Origin: Sphingobacterium alkalisoli
GTDB taxonomy: Bacteria > Bacteroidota > Bacteroidia > Sphingobacteriales > Sphingobacteriaceae
Assembly (NCBI RefSeq): GCF_005049105.1
Contig: NZ_SUKA01000005.1
Coordinates: forward strand, 221,843-285,842
Length of the DNA: 64,000 nt
Direction: 5' to 3'
The position numbers and the translations under genes are program-made. Positions 1 to 9,512 of the stretch are shown in pieces. Each line of letters begins with the position of its first letter. The stretch's first letter is position 1. The notes beneath the pieces were generated by a model. It did no database searches, had not been told where the DNA came from, and saw only the letters and a list, made by a program, of their open reading frames with translations.

Positions 1-54
1 TTCTTTTCTTCGTAATATCGGTGAATTTTACTAATTTTATTTGATGGTTTGAAG

Positions 55-73
55 ATAAGCTTTTGGAGCTTAT
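55..73. terminator. Short hairpin, possible terminator of an upstream gene
   Basis: ATAAGCT and AGCTTAT form a perfect 7-bp stem with a 5-nt loop in an otherwise gene-free leader (1-295). No clear T-tract follows, so a terminator role is only inferred. I see no gene in positions 1-295. Confidence 0.3.
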
Positions 74-295
74 TATTAAACAAATAAAGTTAAGAAATTT
101 TAGTTTAATTTAAAAGGAGTTTTTGCTGTTTTGTACTTGAAATCTTCATGGACGTCTGCTCAAAAATAACGGAGTGAAGTGAGCTTGAACGTCGTCGAGA
201 GTAAACAAGAATAAAAAAAATAATGAGACAGCTTGTGCCCCTCCTCCAGGGAAGGACAGACAAGTTTTATTGCTATAAAAATAACATTTATTCTA

Positions 296-937
296 ATGAA
301 AAAATGCTTGTATGCACTACTTTTAATTGGTTATTTGGCTTTCGGTTCAGATAGCTATGGGCAGGCTTTGACTATGCCTCATTATGGAGCAGGAACACCC
401 GAAACGGTCGACTTTTTCACCACTACAAAATTGGAATCTGGTGAAGTCATTCCGTGGTTTCCGATTGAGGAAGTTGTGATTATAGCAAACCGGATTTGGA
501 AAAATGAAGCACAACGTCAAAACTATTTTCGACTAAAAAGAAATGTCTTACGCGTCCTTCCATATGCAATTTACGCACAAAAAAGATATGAGAAGTTGGA
601 TAGGGATCTCGCTTTAACTAATTCAAAGAAAGAAGAAAGAAGATTAATAAAGGCCTGCGAAGACGAGATCAAGCAGAAAATAAATTCGGAAGTAAAAAAC
701 TTGTCTATTTCTCAGGGTAAAATTTTGATTAAGTTAGTAGAAAGACAAACCGGTAACACCAGTTATGATTTAGTGAGAGATATGAAAGGGGGAGTGACTG
801 CCTTTGTTTACCAGGGAGTCGCCCGTGTATTCGGTCACAATTTAAAGACAACTTTTGATCCAAAAGAAGATTTTGAAATAGAAAATATAATCCGCGAATA
901 TGAACGTGTGAGACCGATCAATAATCCATATCAATAG
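296..937 (+). CDS. Secreted DUF4294 family protein
   Basis: The protein of about 213 residues begins with a signal peptide (MKKCLYALLLIGYLAFGSDS) and is therefore probably exported. The region LESGEVIPWFPIEEVVII followed by an RVLPYAIYAQ stretch is typical of DUF4294, a Bacteroidota family of unknown function. A GTG at 233 would add 21 residues in front of the signal peptide, so I prefer the ATG at 296. It ends 7 bp before the glutathione peroxidase gene and is probably co-transcribed with it. No catalytic motif is visible and no function is proposed. Confidence 0.75.
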   Translation: MKKCLYALLLIGYLAFGSDSYGQALTMPHYGAGTPETVDFFTTTKLESGEVIPWFPIEEVVIIANRIWKNEAQRQNYFRLKRNVLRVLPYAIYAQKRYEKLDRDLALTNSKKEERRLIKACEDEIKQKINSEVKNLSISQGKILIKLVERQTGNTSYDLVRDMKGGVTAFVYQGVARVFGHNLKTTFDPKEDFEIENIIREYERVRPINNPYQ

Positions 938-944
938 CATACAG

Positions 945-1436
945 ATGAAGACGATTTACGATTATAAAGTTCTTGAGTTCTCTGGTAATGAAAAATCCTT
1001 ACATGAATATACGGGAAAAGTAGTACTTATTGTCAATACCGCGAGTAAATGTTATTTTAGAAATCAATTTAAAACGCTTGAAAAACTTTACCTTAAGTAC
1101 AAGGATCAAGGATTTGAGATATTAGCATTTCCTTCCAATGATTTTCTGAATCAGGAACCTCGAACGGGACTCAATCTAGAAACATACTGCCGCCTGAACC
1201 AACAAATCTCTTTTCCTGTTTTCAAACGCATACATGTAAAAGGGGATTATGTTCATCCATTATATAAATTCCTACAGACAAAGGAATTAAATGGAAATGT
1301 AAATGTGAGACCTTTTTGGAACTTTCACAAGTATTTAATTAATAAAAATGGGGAAGTTGTAAATTATTACTACTCGTTTACGCCTCCACTTTCCACCAAA
1401 ATACAGAATCATATTGAACATTTACTTTCTCAGTAA
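945..1436 (+). CDS. Glutathione peroxidase family protein, atypical active site
   Basis: A thioredoxin-fold peroxidase of 163 residues, the usual length for bacterial GPx. The peroxidatic cysteine is Cys36 in NTASKC, and Cys82 (TYCRLNQ) sits where thioredoxin-dependent GPx enzymes carry the resolving cysteine. Trp125-Asn126 (WNF) of the catalytic tetrad are present. The motif usually written FPCNQF reads FPSNDF here, so the tetrad glutamine is replaced by Asp66. It likely reduces lipid or hydrogen peroxides with thioredoxin or bacillithiol-linked reductant in the cytoplasm; activity with the Asp substitution is uncertain. It lies just upstream of bshB1. Confidence 0.85.
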   Translation: MKTIYDYKVLEFSGNEKSLHEYTGKVVLIVNTASKCYFRNQFKTLEKLYLKYKDQGFEILAFPSNDFLNQEPRTGLNLETYCRLNQQISFPVFKRIHVKGDYVHPLYKFLQTKELNGNVNVRPFWNFHKYLINKNGEVVNYYYSFTPPLSTKIQNHIEHLLSQ

Positions 1437-1451
1437 ATTGTCGAAATTCCG

Positions 1452-1459
1452 TACCTTTG
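1452..1459 (+). promoter_or_regulatory. Promoter -7 element for bshB1
   Basis: TACCTTTG matches the Bacteroidota -7 consensus TAnnTTTG and lies 16 bp before the bshB1 ATG. No convincing -33 TTG was found at the right distance. Confidence 0.5.
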
Positions 1460-1475
1460 TACAAAATTTAGTAAC

Positions 1476-2195
1476 ATGACATTAGACTTGATGGTGATGA
1501 CAGTACATCCTGATGATGCTGAATTGGGTGCTGGAGGTACAATCGCTAAATCTGTGGCAGAGGGAAAAAAAGTAGGTATTATAGACCTTACCCGTGGAGA
1601 ATTGGGAACGAGAGGTTCGGCGGAGACACGAGCAAACGAAGCTAGCGCAGCAGCTGCAATTTTAGGCGTTGAGGTTCGAGAGAATTTGGGATTACGAGAT
1701 GGGTTTTTCTCAAATGAAGAAATTTCTCAATTAGCTATCATTCGTGTAATACGCAAATATCGCCCAGAAATAATTATCACAAATGCTTGGGATGATCGTC
1801 ATCCTGATCATGGTAGAGCCAGTAAATTGGTTAGCGATGCTGTATTTTTGTCAGGTCTTCGGCGTGTGGAAACAAAATTAGACGACGTGATACAAGAGGC
1901 TTTTAGGCCACGATTACAGTTGCAGCTTATTCAAGATAAATATATTCAACCCCATGTAATCTTAGATATATCCGATTATTGGGATATCAAAGAACAATCG
2001 ATTTTAGCTTACAAAACGCAGTTCAACGCATCATCTGACGATGATGGTCCACAGACATATATCTCGAATCCGGATTTTATAGAATATACAAGAGGGAGAG
2101 CTCGAGAGCTTGGACGGAATATACAAGCAAAATATGGAGAGGGATTTACAGCGAGAAAATTATTAGGGGTAAAAGATTTATTTGATCTTATTTAG
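1476..2195 (+). CDS. bshB1: Bacillithiol biosynthesis deacetylase BshB1
   Basis: A 239-residue LmbE/PIG-L family zinc hydrolase that deacetylates N-acetylglucosaminyl-malate to give GlcN-malate, the second step of bacillithiol synthesis. The zinc motif HPDDAELG begins at His11, and the second motif RHPDH has His109 and His112. TRGELGTRG and the RANEA segment are characteristic of the BshB1 branch. It has its own -7 promoter element but follows the peroxidase gene closely, which fits a thiol-redox theme. Cytoplasmic. The next gene is convergent. Confidence 0.93.
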   Translation: MTLDLMVMTVHPDDAELGAGGTIAKSVAEGKKVGIIDLTRGELGTRGSAETRANEASAAAAILGVEVRENLGLRDGFFSNEEISQLAIIRVIRKYRPEIIITNAWDDRHPDHGRASKLVSDAVFLSGLRRVETKLDDVIQEAFRPRLQLQLIQDKYIQPHVILDISDYWDIKEQSILAYKTQFNASSDDDGPQTYISNPDFIEYTRGRARELGRNIQAKYGEGFTARKLLGVKDLFDLI

Positions 2196-2233
2196 TGCTC
2201 ATAATAAAATGAACAAGATAGTTGATTTTGCTC

Positions 2234-3217
2234 TTAGTAGCTTGCTCCAAAGTAACTTCTAATTGCATCTTCATCTTTTTTAATCTGAATTTGAAGATCT
2301 TCTAAATTGTCAAATCGCTCGTCGTGGCGTACAAAATGTAAGAATTTAAGACGTAGTGTTTTTGAATATAGATCGTCCTTAAAATCCAAGAGATTTACCT
2401 CAATTTTTCGGTTCATACCGTCTACAGTAGGCCTGGTACCTATGTAGCACATACCTTTTGCCAAGGAAATGGGTTCCGGGTGTATATAATCGCCGGAGTC
2501 TATTGAGGGAACCTTAGGGTAAATTTCTACTTCGACAGCATAAATACCGTAAGCAGGAATAAGTTTATGACTTTCATGCACGTGTAGATTTGCTGTTGGA
2601 AAGCCAATCTGCCGGCCAATTTGGTCGCCCCTTACAATGGTACCGGTCAATTCAAACGAATATCCAAGGTATTTATTAGCTGTATCCACATCCCCTTTAA
2701 TAAGTGCTTCACGAATACGGGTAGAGGATACGGCGACATCATCAATATCCTGTTCAGGAATTTGATCTACACCGAAATCAAATATTTCGGAAAAGTGGAC
2801 TAGATCTTTAATAGAACCGGTTCTATTCTTTCCAAAATGGTGGTCGTAGCCAATGATGATTTTTTTTGTACCTAATTTTCCTACCAATACATTTCGAATA
2901 TATTCTTCAGCATTTTGATTGGAAAAATCTCGTGTAAAAGGAGTAATAATCAAATGATCTAATCCAGCAAGGGCAAGGCGGTGCGTCTTTTCCTCAATAT
3001 CGTTAATGAGCTTTAAAGCCTCATCGTCAGGGTTAATGATTAATCTTGGATGGGGGAAAAACGTCAAAAGAACGGATTCTCCATTGTTCTCTCTCGCACA
3101 ATCTACCAATTGTTTTAAAATCTTCTGGTGCCCAACATGAACCCCATCAAAGGTACCTATAGTCACGATTGCGTTTTCTAAGGTATTGAATTCTTCAAGA
3201 TTCCTATATATTTTCAT
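2234..3217 (-). CDS. ribF: Bifunctional riboflavin kinase/FMN adenylyltransferase RibF
   Basis: The 327-residue protein has the usual two domains. The N-terminal FAD synthetase domain carries TFDGVHVGHQ (nucleotidyltransferase HxGH motif, near residues 23-32) and VSSTRIR. The C-terminal riboflavin kinase domain begins near residue 185 and has the GRQIGFPTANL motif. It converts riboflavin to FMN and then FAD in the cytoplasm. It is the last gene of the minus-strand run ftsX, DUF3098, uppP, truB, ribF; about 100 bp separate it from truB. Confidence 0.95.
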   Translation of the reverse strand: MKIYRNLEEFNTLENAIVTIGTFDGVHVGHQKILKQLVDCARENNGESVLLTFFPHPRLIINPDDEALKLINDIEEKTHRLALAGLDHLIITPFTRDFSNQNAEEYIRNVLVGKLGTKKIIIGYDHHFGKNRTGSIKDLVHFSEIFDFGVDQIPEQDIDDVAVSSTRIREALIKGDVDTANKYLGYSFELTGTIVRGDQIGRQIGFPTANLHVHESHKLIPAYGIYAVEVEIYPKVPSIDSGDYIHPEPISLAKGMCYIGTRPTVDGMNRKIEVNLLDFKDDLYSKTLRLKFLHFVRHDERFDNLEDLQIQIKKDEDAIRSYFGASY

Positions 3218-3318
3218 TAGAATAGTTTGCTTTTTAAGATGATGAAGATGAGTTGTCTTTATGTCCTTTTTTGGGACAGCAAGTTATACAGGTTTCATTT
3301 ATAATGATTTTTTTTCAA

Positions 3319-4029
3319 TTAAGATGCTTTTTGTGATCTTATAGTCTGAATTAAATCTTCCAAATTCCAAGCATTATCTACATGAAATTCTCCGCTCATG
3401 GTGCGACGCAAAGAAGAAAGATGTGCGCCATTATGTAACGCTTTTCCAAAATCATGAGCGATAGAGCGTATATAAGTTCCTTTTGAACACTTAATCTTGA
3501 AAAAAACCAAAGGAAGTTCAATTTTTTCAATCTTAAATTCTTGTACAGATACCTTGCGAGATTTGAGTTCGACATCTTCTCCACGTCGTGCTTTTTCGTA
3601 CACACGTTCTCCATTAATTTTAATTGCCGAATGGGCCGGTGGAAATTGATCTAGCTCACCGATAAAGGACTGCGCCACTTTTTGTATCTCATCCTCCGTC
3701 AGATGTTCAGTATCAAATGTTTGATCAATCTCCGTTTCTAGATCATATGAAGGAGTAGTAGCTCCTAACGTAATTGTACCGATATATTCTTTGCCTTCTG
3801 CTTGAAATGAATCTATCTTTTTGGTGAATTTTCCCGTGCAGATAATTAATAATCCTGTTGCTAAAGGATCCAGCGTACCTGCATGACCTACTTTTAATTT
3901 AAGGGGTTTCATGGTATTCCGCAATTTACCTACTACGTCGAAGCTTGTCCAAGTCAATGGCTTATCGACTAATAATACCTCTCCCTCCGCAAAGGAGAAA
4001 GTGTGTGTGTGTTCTTGAATGTTTTCCAT
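3319..4029 (-). CDS. truB: tRNA pseudouridine(55) synthase TruB
   Basis: A 236-residue pseudouridine synthase that isomerises U55 in the T-loop of tRNAs. The catalytic aspartate is Asp54 in GHAGTLDPLATGLL; KGTYIRSIAHD and FPPAHSAIK are further TruB signatures. It lacks the C-terminal PUA-type extension of longer homologues. Its ATG overlaps the uppP stop codon by one base, showing translational coupling in a shared operon. Confidence 0.95.
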   Translation of the reverse strand: MENIQEHTHTFSFAEGEVLLVDKPLTWTSFDVVGKLRNTMKPLKLKVGHAGTLDPLATGLLIICTGKFTKKIDSFQAEGKEYIGTITLGATTPSYDLETEIDQTFDTEHLTEDEIQKVAQSFIGELDQFPPAHSAIKINGERVYEKARRGEDVELKSRKVSVQEFKIEKIELPLVFFKIKCSKGTYIRSIAHDFGKALHNGAHLSSLRRTMSGEFHVDNAWNLEDLIQTIRSQKAS

Positions 4030-4823
4030 TAAATCATTTGCAAGCTATGTCCGCTAAGCAGCATAACTATAATAATTAATCCCAGCACAATTCTATACCA
4101 TCCAAAAGCTTTGAAACCATATTTTGTTAAAATATCAATAAAAGTTTTAATTGCAACAACGGCCACGATAAAACCCACTATATTTCCAACAATAAGCAGG
4201 CTGATTTCCTCATTACTAATTGTATTACCATCTTTAAAAAAGCCGTATAGTTTTACAAGCGATGCCCCGAGCATCATAGGTATTGCCAGGAAAAAAGAAA
4301 ACTCCGCTGCCGCTTTACGTGTTAATTTTTGTGTCATCCCCCCAATAATGGTGCTTGCAGACCTCGACGTACCGGGGACCAATGCTAGGCATTGATAACA
4401 ACCAATAATGAACGCCTGCCTGAACGAAATGTTATCTGAATTCGCAATTTCCGGTTTGTTGAACCATTTATCCACAAAGAGCAGAATAACTCCCCCTACA
4501 ACCAGCATTACGGCCACCATTAGTGGACTTTCCAATAACGAATCAATCACATCATTGAATATAAAACCTAAAATAGAGGCGGGAATACCCGCTACAATCA
4601 ATTTATAGTAAAAATCCAATGACTTAAAAAAGCGCTTCCAATACAATAAAAGTACGGAGAGTATCGTTCCCAATTGGATGAATATGGTGAATAGCTTCAC
4701 AAAAGCTGAGGGTTCTAAGCCCATTAAAGCCGTACCTATGATCATATGGCCCGTAGAAGACACAGGTAAAAACTCTGTTAATCCTTCAATAATGGCTAAA
4801 ATAATAGCCTCTAAATAGCTCAT
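4029..4823 (-). CDS. uppP: Undecaprenyl-diphosphate phosphatase UppP
   Basis: A 264-residue polytopic inner-membrane protein (BacA/UppP family) that dephosphorylates undecaprenyl diphosphate to recycle the lipid carrier of peptidoglycan synthesis. The two signature regions are visible: EGLTEFLPVSSTGH near the N-terminus and VPGTSRSASTI in the middle, with hydrophobic helices throughout. It sits 3 bp after the DUF3098 gene and overlaps truB, in a cell-envelope operon beginning with ftsX. Confidence 0.95.
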   Translation of the reverse strand: MSYLEAIILAIIEGLTEFLPVSSTGHMIIGTALMGLEPSAFVKLFTIFIQLGTILSVLLLYWKRFFKSLDFYYKLIVAGIPASILGFIFNDVIDSLLESPLMVAVMLVVGGVILLFVDKWFNKPEIANSDNISFRQAFIIGCYQCLALVPGTSRSASTIIGGMTQKLTRKAAAEFSFFLAIPMMLGASLVKLYGFFKDGNTISNEEISLLIVGNIVGFIVAVVAIKTFIDILTKYGFKAFGWYRIVLGLIIIVMLLSGHSLQMI

Positions 4824-4826
4824 CTT

Positions 4827-5075
4827 TTAAATGTCTTTATTCTTTTTTTTGTATAAGATTGCGACAAATCCTACTGCAAATCCGATAATAACAACCAAAG
4901 GAGCCAAAGTAATTTTCGTAAAGCTATAGATATCCTCCGTTCCCATCATGAGTAGAAAGCCTAGCGCAACGATCAGGATACTAGTCAAAAATAAAATATA
5001 GTTAATCTTTTGAAATACAAATCCGGCGTATTTCTTTTCATTACTAGGTATTGTGTTTTTTAAAGCCATTTTCAA
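4827..5075 (-). CDS. DUF3098 family small membrane protein
   Basis: An 82-residue protein with two hydrophobic segments (about residues 27-45 and 55-74) and a lysine-rich tail. Size, topology and position between ftsX and uppP match DUF3098, a Bacteroidota family of unknown function. The context suggests a role linked to division or envelope synthesis, which is inference. A second ATG two codons in is an equally possible start. Confidence 0.8.
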   Translation of the reverse strand: MKMALKNTIPSNEKKYAGFVFQKINYILFLTSILIVALGFLLMMGTEDIYSFTKITLAPLVVIIGFAVGFVAILYKKKNKDI

Positions 5076-5088
5076 TTTTTAATAGAAG

Positions 5089-5967
5089 TTAACGGTACAA
5101 ACTATGTGATTTGGCGCGTAAGTATTTCGTCACTGCAAAATAGGTGCTTAGACCCGAAATTAATATTCCTAATATAACGACGATCAGAAAGATCGCACCA
5201 AACTCATACCAATTGCGTAAAAAAACTAATTCAGGAATCTGTTTTTGAGCAAATTGTAATGTGAAAATCAACAATAAGATCGAAATCAGTGCTCCGATAA
5301 GACCGTGGATAATTCCATATAGGATGTAGGGTTTGCGGATGAAATTTTTTGTAGCACCTATTAGCTGCATGCTTTTTATTAAAAAACGTTGGGAATAAAT
5401 AGCTAACCGAATAGTATTATTAATCAAGGCTATTGCAATGATTAATAATATTACTGTAAAAGCAAGGACTACAATTCCGATTATTCGAATATTCTTATTA
5501 ACCATGTCAATTAGAGACTCTTGATATACGACCTCTTTAACGCGGCTGCTTTTTGATATTTTTTCTATGAAAGGTTGAATACTGTCTGTATTAGCGTATT
5601 GTTCCTTCATATAAATGTCTACTGAATGTAAAAGTGGATTGTGTCCAAGATATTCTACAAAATCTTCGCCTAAATCTTCCTTAAGGTTCTTGGCGGCCAA
5701 CTCTTTACTCACGTATTCGGTGCGCAATACATAAGGATCTTTTTCAAAATCTTTTTGCAAAGAAAGTACATCACCCTCGTTCACATTATCGTTTACGATA
5801 ACATTTAAGACGATATTTTCTTTTACGTATTTGGATAAGTTTTTTGCGTGTACAAGTATAAGTCCTAGTAGACCAGTCATTAATAAAACCAGTGCAATGC
5901 TAATCACAGTGGAAATATATACAGATTTTGTTTTTTTACGCGGTGAGCCTTGTTCTATTACTGACAT
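5089..5967 (-). CDS. ftsX: Cell division permease FtsX
   Basis: A 292-residue FtsX family protein: an N-terminal transmembrane helix (near residues 17-38), a periplasmic domain of about 120 residues, then three transmembrane helices in the C-terminal half. FtsX partners the ATPase FtsE to control peptidoglycan hydrolases at the septum; ftsE is not in the window. It is the first gene of the minus-strand operon and is divergent from leuS, with 227 bp between them for both promoters. Confidence 0.9.
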   Translation of the reverse strand: MSVIEQGSPRKKTKSVYISTVISIALVLLMTGLLGLILVHAKNLSKYVKENIVLNVIVNDNVNEGDVLSLQKDFEKDPYVLRTEYVSKELAAKNLKEDLGEDFVEYLGHNPLLHSVDIYMKEQYANTDSIQPFIEKISKSSRVKEVVYQESLIDMVNKNIRIIGIVVLAFTVILLIIAIALINNTIRLAIYSQRFLIKSMQLIGATKNFIRKPYILYGIIHGLIGALISILLLIFTLQFAQKQIPELVFLRNWYEFGAIFLIVVILGILISGLSTYFAVTKYLRAKSHSLYR

Positions 5968-6194
5968 AAAGCTTTAAATATATTTGATGCGAAAGTAATT
6001 AATAAAGATGATTTTTTGAATATTAAATGTAATTCTTCAATTTGAAACTTAATAAAGTTCAATAGAAATGTTTGATACCTCTCAAGTTTTAACAACGAAT
6101 ATCCGAATTTATTGTCTATAATAAAAAACTTTTATACTGTTTTTGTCTTAAAATCGCTAATTTCGCAACTCTTATACAATTCTTACTTAGGAAG

Positions 6195-8978
6195 ATGGAA
6201 TACAATCACAGATCAATTGAACAAAAGTGGCAACAATTTTGGGCCGAAAATCAAACATTCAAAACAGCTGAATCGACTGACAAGCCGAAATATTATGTTT
6301 TGGATATGTTTCCCTATCCTTCGGGAGCTGGTTTGCATGTTGGTCATCCGCTGGGTTATATAGCATCTGATATTTTTTCCAGATATAAGCGATTAAAAGG
6401 ATTCAATGTGTTGCATCCAATGGGCTACGATTCATTTGGTTTACCAGCCGAACAATACGCAATACAAACAGGTCAACATCCCGCCATAACGACAGCGGCA
6501 AATATAAACCGTTACCGTGAACAATTGGATAATATTGGTTTCTCTTACGATTGGTCACGTGAAGTACGGACGTCCAACCCCGATTATTATAAGTGGACAC
6601 AATGGATTTTCATGCAATTGTTTAATTCCTGGTATAATAAGGATGTTGACAAAGCAGAATCCATAGATACATTAATTGATAAGTTTAATAATTCCGGTTC
6701 TCAAGGTATTCATGCAGAATCAGATGAAGATACCTCCGTCTTTTCTGCTGCGGACTGGAAAGTATTTTCAGAAGAAGAGCAACAGAGAGAACTGCTGAAA
6801 TATCGCTTGGCTTACTTACGCGAAAGTACGGTGAACTGGTGTGCGGCCTTAGGTACGGTGTTGGCGAATGATGAGGTTATAAACGGTGTTTCCGAGCGGG
6901 GCGGTTATCCTGTCGAGCAAAAGAAAATGATGCAATGGTCTATGCGTATTACCGCATATGCAGATCGCTTGTTGAGCGGTCTGGACAGTGTGGATTGGCC
7001 TGAACCATTAGTAGAGATGCAACGTAATTGGATTGGCAAATCGGTGGGGGCTTCTGTCAAGTTTCCGCTTCCGCAAGTGAATTCGGAAATCGAGGTGTTC
7101 ACCACGCGTGTAGATACACTCTTTGGTGTTTCTTTTGTTGTTTTGGCGCCCGAACACGAGTTAGTCGAAGCGTTAAGTACGGATGAACAACGTTCGGCTG
7201 TGACAGCTTATATCGAAAAAACAGCAAAAAAATCGGAACTCGACCGTATGGCAGATACAAAAACCGTATCAGGGGTATTTACAGGTTCCTATGCGAAACA
7301 TCCGATTACCGGTGAAGAGGTTCAAATCTGGATAGCGGATTATGTTTTGGCAGGATACGGAACAGGTGCTGTGATGGCAGTTCCCTCGGGAGATCAACGT
7401 GATTATGTCTTTGCTAAACATTTTAATTTGCCGATTATTCCGATCTCTGATTCGCAAAATATTGAAGAACAGGCCGACCCAAATAAGGAAGGGAGATATA
7501 TCAATTCTGACTTCATCAATGGAATGACCTATCAGGAAGCCGTCCCCGCATTAGTTGCGAAACTAGAAGCGCTGAAATTGGGAAAGGCAAAAGTTAATTT
7601 TCGGATGCGCGATGCGATTTTCGGACGGCAGCGTTATTGGGGAGAACCTGTTCCGGTATACTTTAAGAATGGAATACCATATTTAATAGAGGAGAAGGAG
7701 CTGCCTTTATTGCTGCCTGAAGTAGATAAATATTTACCAACAGAAACAGGGGAACCACCTCTTGGACGTGCTGAAGGATGGAAATATCAAGATCAATATG
7801 AATACGAGTTAAGTACAATGCCGGGTTGGGCAGGCTCTTCCTGGTATTGGTTCCGCTATATGGATTCTCAAAATCAAGATATATTCGTTTCCAAACAGGC
7901 CGTTGATTATTGGAAGGCCGTTGATTTGTATATCGGTGGTTCTGAGCATGCTACGGGACACTTGTTGTACTCGCGCTTTTGGAATAAGGTATTGAAAGAT
8001 TTAGGTTTTCATCAAGAGGAAGAACCCTTCAAAAAGCTAATTAACCAAGGTATGATCCAAGGTCGTTCGAACTTTGTATACCGTGTTTTGGACAATGAAG
8101 GAAAAGGAACGAATCAATTTGTTTCATTAGGATTGAAAGACCAATATAATACCGTTCCCTTGCATGTAGACGTAAACATAGTATACAATGATGTATTGGA
8201 TACGGAAAGATTCAAAACATTCCGCCCTGATTTTGCGGATGCCGAATTTATTCTGGAGAATGGTAAATACATCTGTGGAACTGAAGTGGAGAAGATGTCT
8301 AAATCTAAATTCAATGTTGTTAATCCAGATGATATTATCGAAACATACGGTGCGGATACATTACGTTTGTACGAAATGTTCTTAGGTCCTTTAGAGCAGG
8401 CAAAGCCTTGGAATACAAATGGTATCGAAGGAGTATATAAATTCCTGCGTAAAGTGTGGCGGTTGTTTCATGATGCCCAAGGTAATTTCAATGTTTCAGA
8501 TGAGGAGCCTACAAAGGCCGAATATAAAGCGTTACACAAAATTATTAAAAAAGTGGAAGATGATATCGAACGATTCTCTTTCAATACTTCTGTCTCCGCC
8601 TTCATGATCTGTGTAAATGAACTCACAGAGCTAAAATGCAATAAACGTCAAATCCTGCAAGATTTGATTATCGTACTAGAACCTTACGCGCCACATATAG
8701 CAGAAGAACTTTGGGCATTGCTAGGTAATGAAGTTGGAACGATTTCTTACGCTATCTATCCTACATTCAATCCGGAATATTTAATAGAATCCCAATTTGC
8801 ATATCCTGTGTCGATAAATGGTAAAATGAAAATGAACCTACCATTGGCCTTGGATCTAGATGCGAAAGCTGTCGAAGAGATTGTTATCAGTAACGCCGAT
8901 GTTCAACGTTATTTAGACGGCAAAGCTGTGAAAAAGCTTATTTTTGTGAAGGGTAAGATTATTAATATTGTAATATAA
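6195..8978 (+). CDS. leuS: Leucine--tRNA ligase LeuS
   Basis: A class I aminoacyl-tRNA synthetase of 927 residues that charges tRNA-Leu. The HIGH motif is HVGH at residues 48-51 (in PYPSGAGLHVGHPLGY) and KMSKS is at 700-704. Between them lie the zinc/CP1 editing region and the ELSTMPGWAGSSWY motif. The C-terminal anticodon-binding and KFVKGKI-like tail is complete. It is divergent from ftsX and is followed by a strong hairpin, so it is probably monocistronic. Confidence 0.97.
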   Translation: MEYNHRSIEQKWQQFWAENQTFKTAESTDKPKYYVLDMFPYPSGAGLHVGHPLGYIASDIFSRYKRLKGFNVLHPMGYDSFGLPAEQYAIQTGQHPAITTAANINRYREQLDNIGFSYDWSREVRTSNPDYYKWTQWIFMQLFNSWYNKDVDKAESIDTLIDKFNNSGSQGIHAESDEDTSVFSAADWKVFSEEEQQRELLKYRLAYLRESTVNWCAALGTVLANDEVINGVSERGGYPVEQKKMMQWSMRITAYADRLLSGLDSVDWPEPLVEMQRNWIGKSVGASVKFPLPQVNSEIEVFTTRVDTLFGVSFVVLAPEHELVEALSTDEQRSAVTAYIEKTAKKSELDRMADTKTVSGVFTGSYAKHPITGEEVQIWIADYVLAGYGTGAVMAVPSGDQRDYVFAKHFNLPIIPISDSQNIEEQADPNKEGRYINSDFINGMTYQEAVPALVAKLEALKLGKAKVNFRMRDAIFGRQRYWGEPVPVYFKNGIPYLIEEKELPLLLPEVDKYLPTETGEPPLGRAEGWKYQDQYEYELSTMPGWAGSSWYWFRYMDSQNQDIFVSKQAVDYWKAVDLYIGGSEHATGHLLYSRFWNKVLKDLGFHQEEEPFKKLINQGMIQGRSNFVYRVLDNEGKGTNQFVSLGLKDQYNTVPLHVDVNIVYNDVLDTERFKTFRPDFADAEFILENGKYICGTEVEKMSKSKFNVVNPDDIIETYGADTLRLYEMFLGPLEQAKPWNTNGIEGVYKFLRKVWRLFHDAQGNFNVSDEEPTKAEYKALHKIIKKVEDDIERFSFNTSVSAFMICVNELTELKCNKRQILQDLIIVLEPYAPHIAEELWALLGNEVGTISYAIYPTFNPEYLIESQFAYPVSINGKMKMNLPLALDLDAKAVEEIVISNADVQRYLDGKAVKKLIFVKGKIINIVI

Positions 8979-9002
8979 GAGGAATTTACCCCGCAATAAA
9001 TA

Positions 9003-9037
9003 AAGGACCGGATTTCATTGATTCGGTCCTTCGTTTT
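9003..9037 (+). terminator. Rho-independent terminator after leuS
   Basis: AAGGACCG and CGGTCCTT form an 8-bp stem around a 13-nt loop, followed by a T-rich stretch (CGTTTTATG). Confidence 0.75.
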
Positions 9038-9141
9038 ATGATCTTTAAATGTCATTAATCTATTTGAATAGAGATCTATCTGAAACAATATTTGGATTTG
9101 GCTTGATAATTGACTACTTTAGGAAGAACAATAAAAAATAT

Positions 9142-9276
9142 ATGATTAGAAAAAAGAAAGAGAAAAAAACAGTGTTGGAGAGAAATCCATTTTTATACTA
9201 CGTTACAAATGTAGGTTTCATTGACCCGATCAAAGAAGAAGATCAGGAAATAAGAGAAACGTTAACCATACGTTAA
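9142..9276 (+). CDS. Small basic hypothetical protein
   Basis: A 44-residue ORF starting MIRKKKEKK and ending in an acidic tail. The open frame extends back to an ATG at 9049, but the upstream part looks non-coding. No family recognised. It sits alone between the leuS terminator and a secreted-protein gene. It could be a chance ORF. Confidence 0.3.
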   Translation: MIRKKKEKKTVLERNPFLYYVTNVGFIDPIKEEDQEIRETLTIR

Positions 9277-9512
9277 TGTTCTTTAAAAACTTAACACAAT
9301 TTACATATGCTTTTCAAAACGAAAGCATTTTTTGTTTTATAGACTCTTGTACTAACTTTAAATAGTCATTATTAGTTAGTGATACCACCAACTCACATAT
9401 CTTGCCCAAAGCCTTAACTAAATTTAACAATAAGAACATTAAACTGTTTCCTTCGAATTGTATCTATAAATACAATAAAGGTTATTAAAATATTATTTAC
9501 AATTTAACTGAG

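Noticed and set aside
233..295. GTG start extending the DUF4294 protein
   Set aside because: It would put 21 extra residues before a clear signal peptide.
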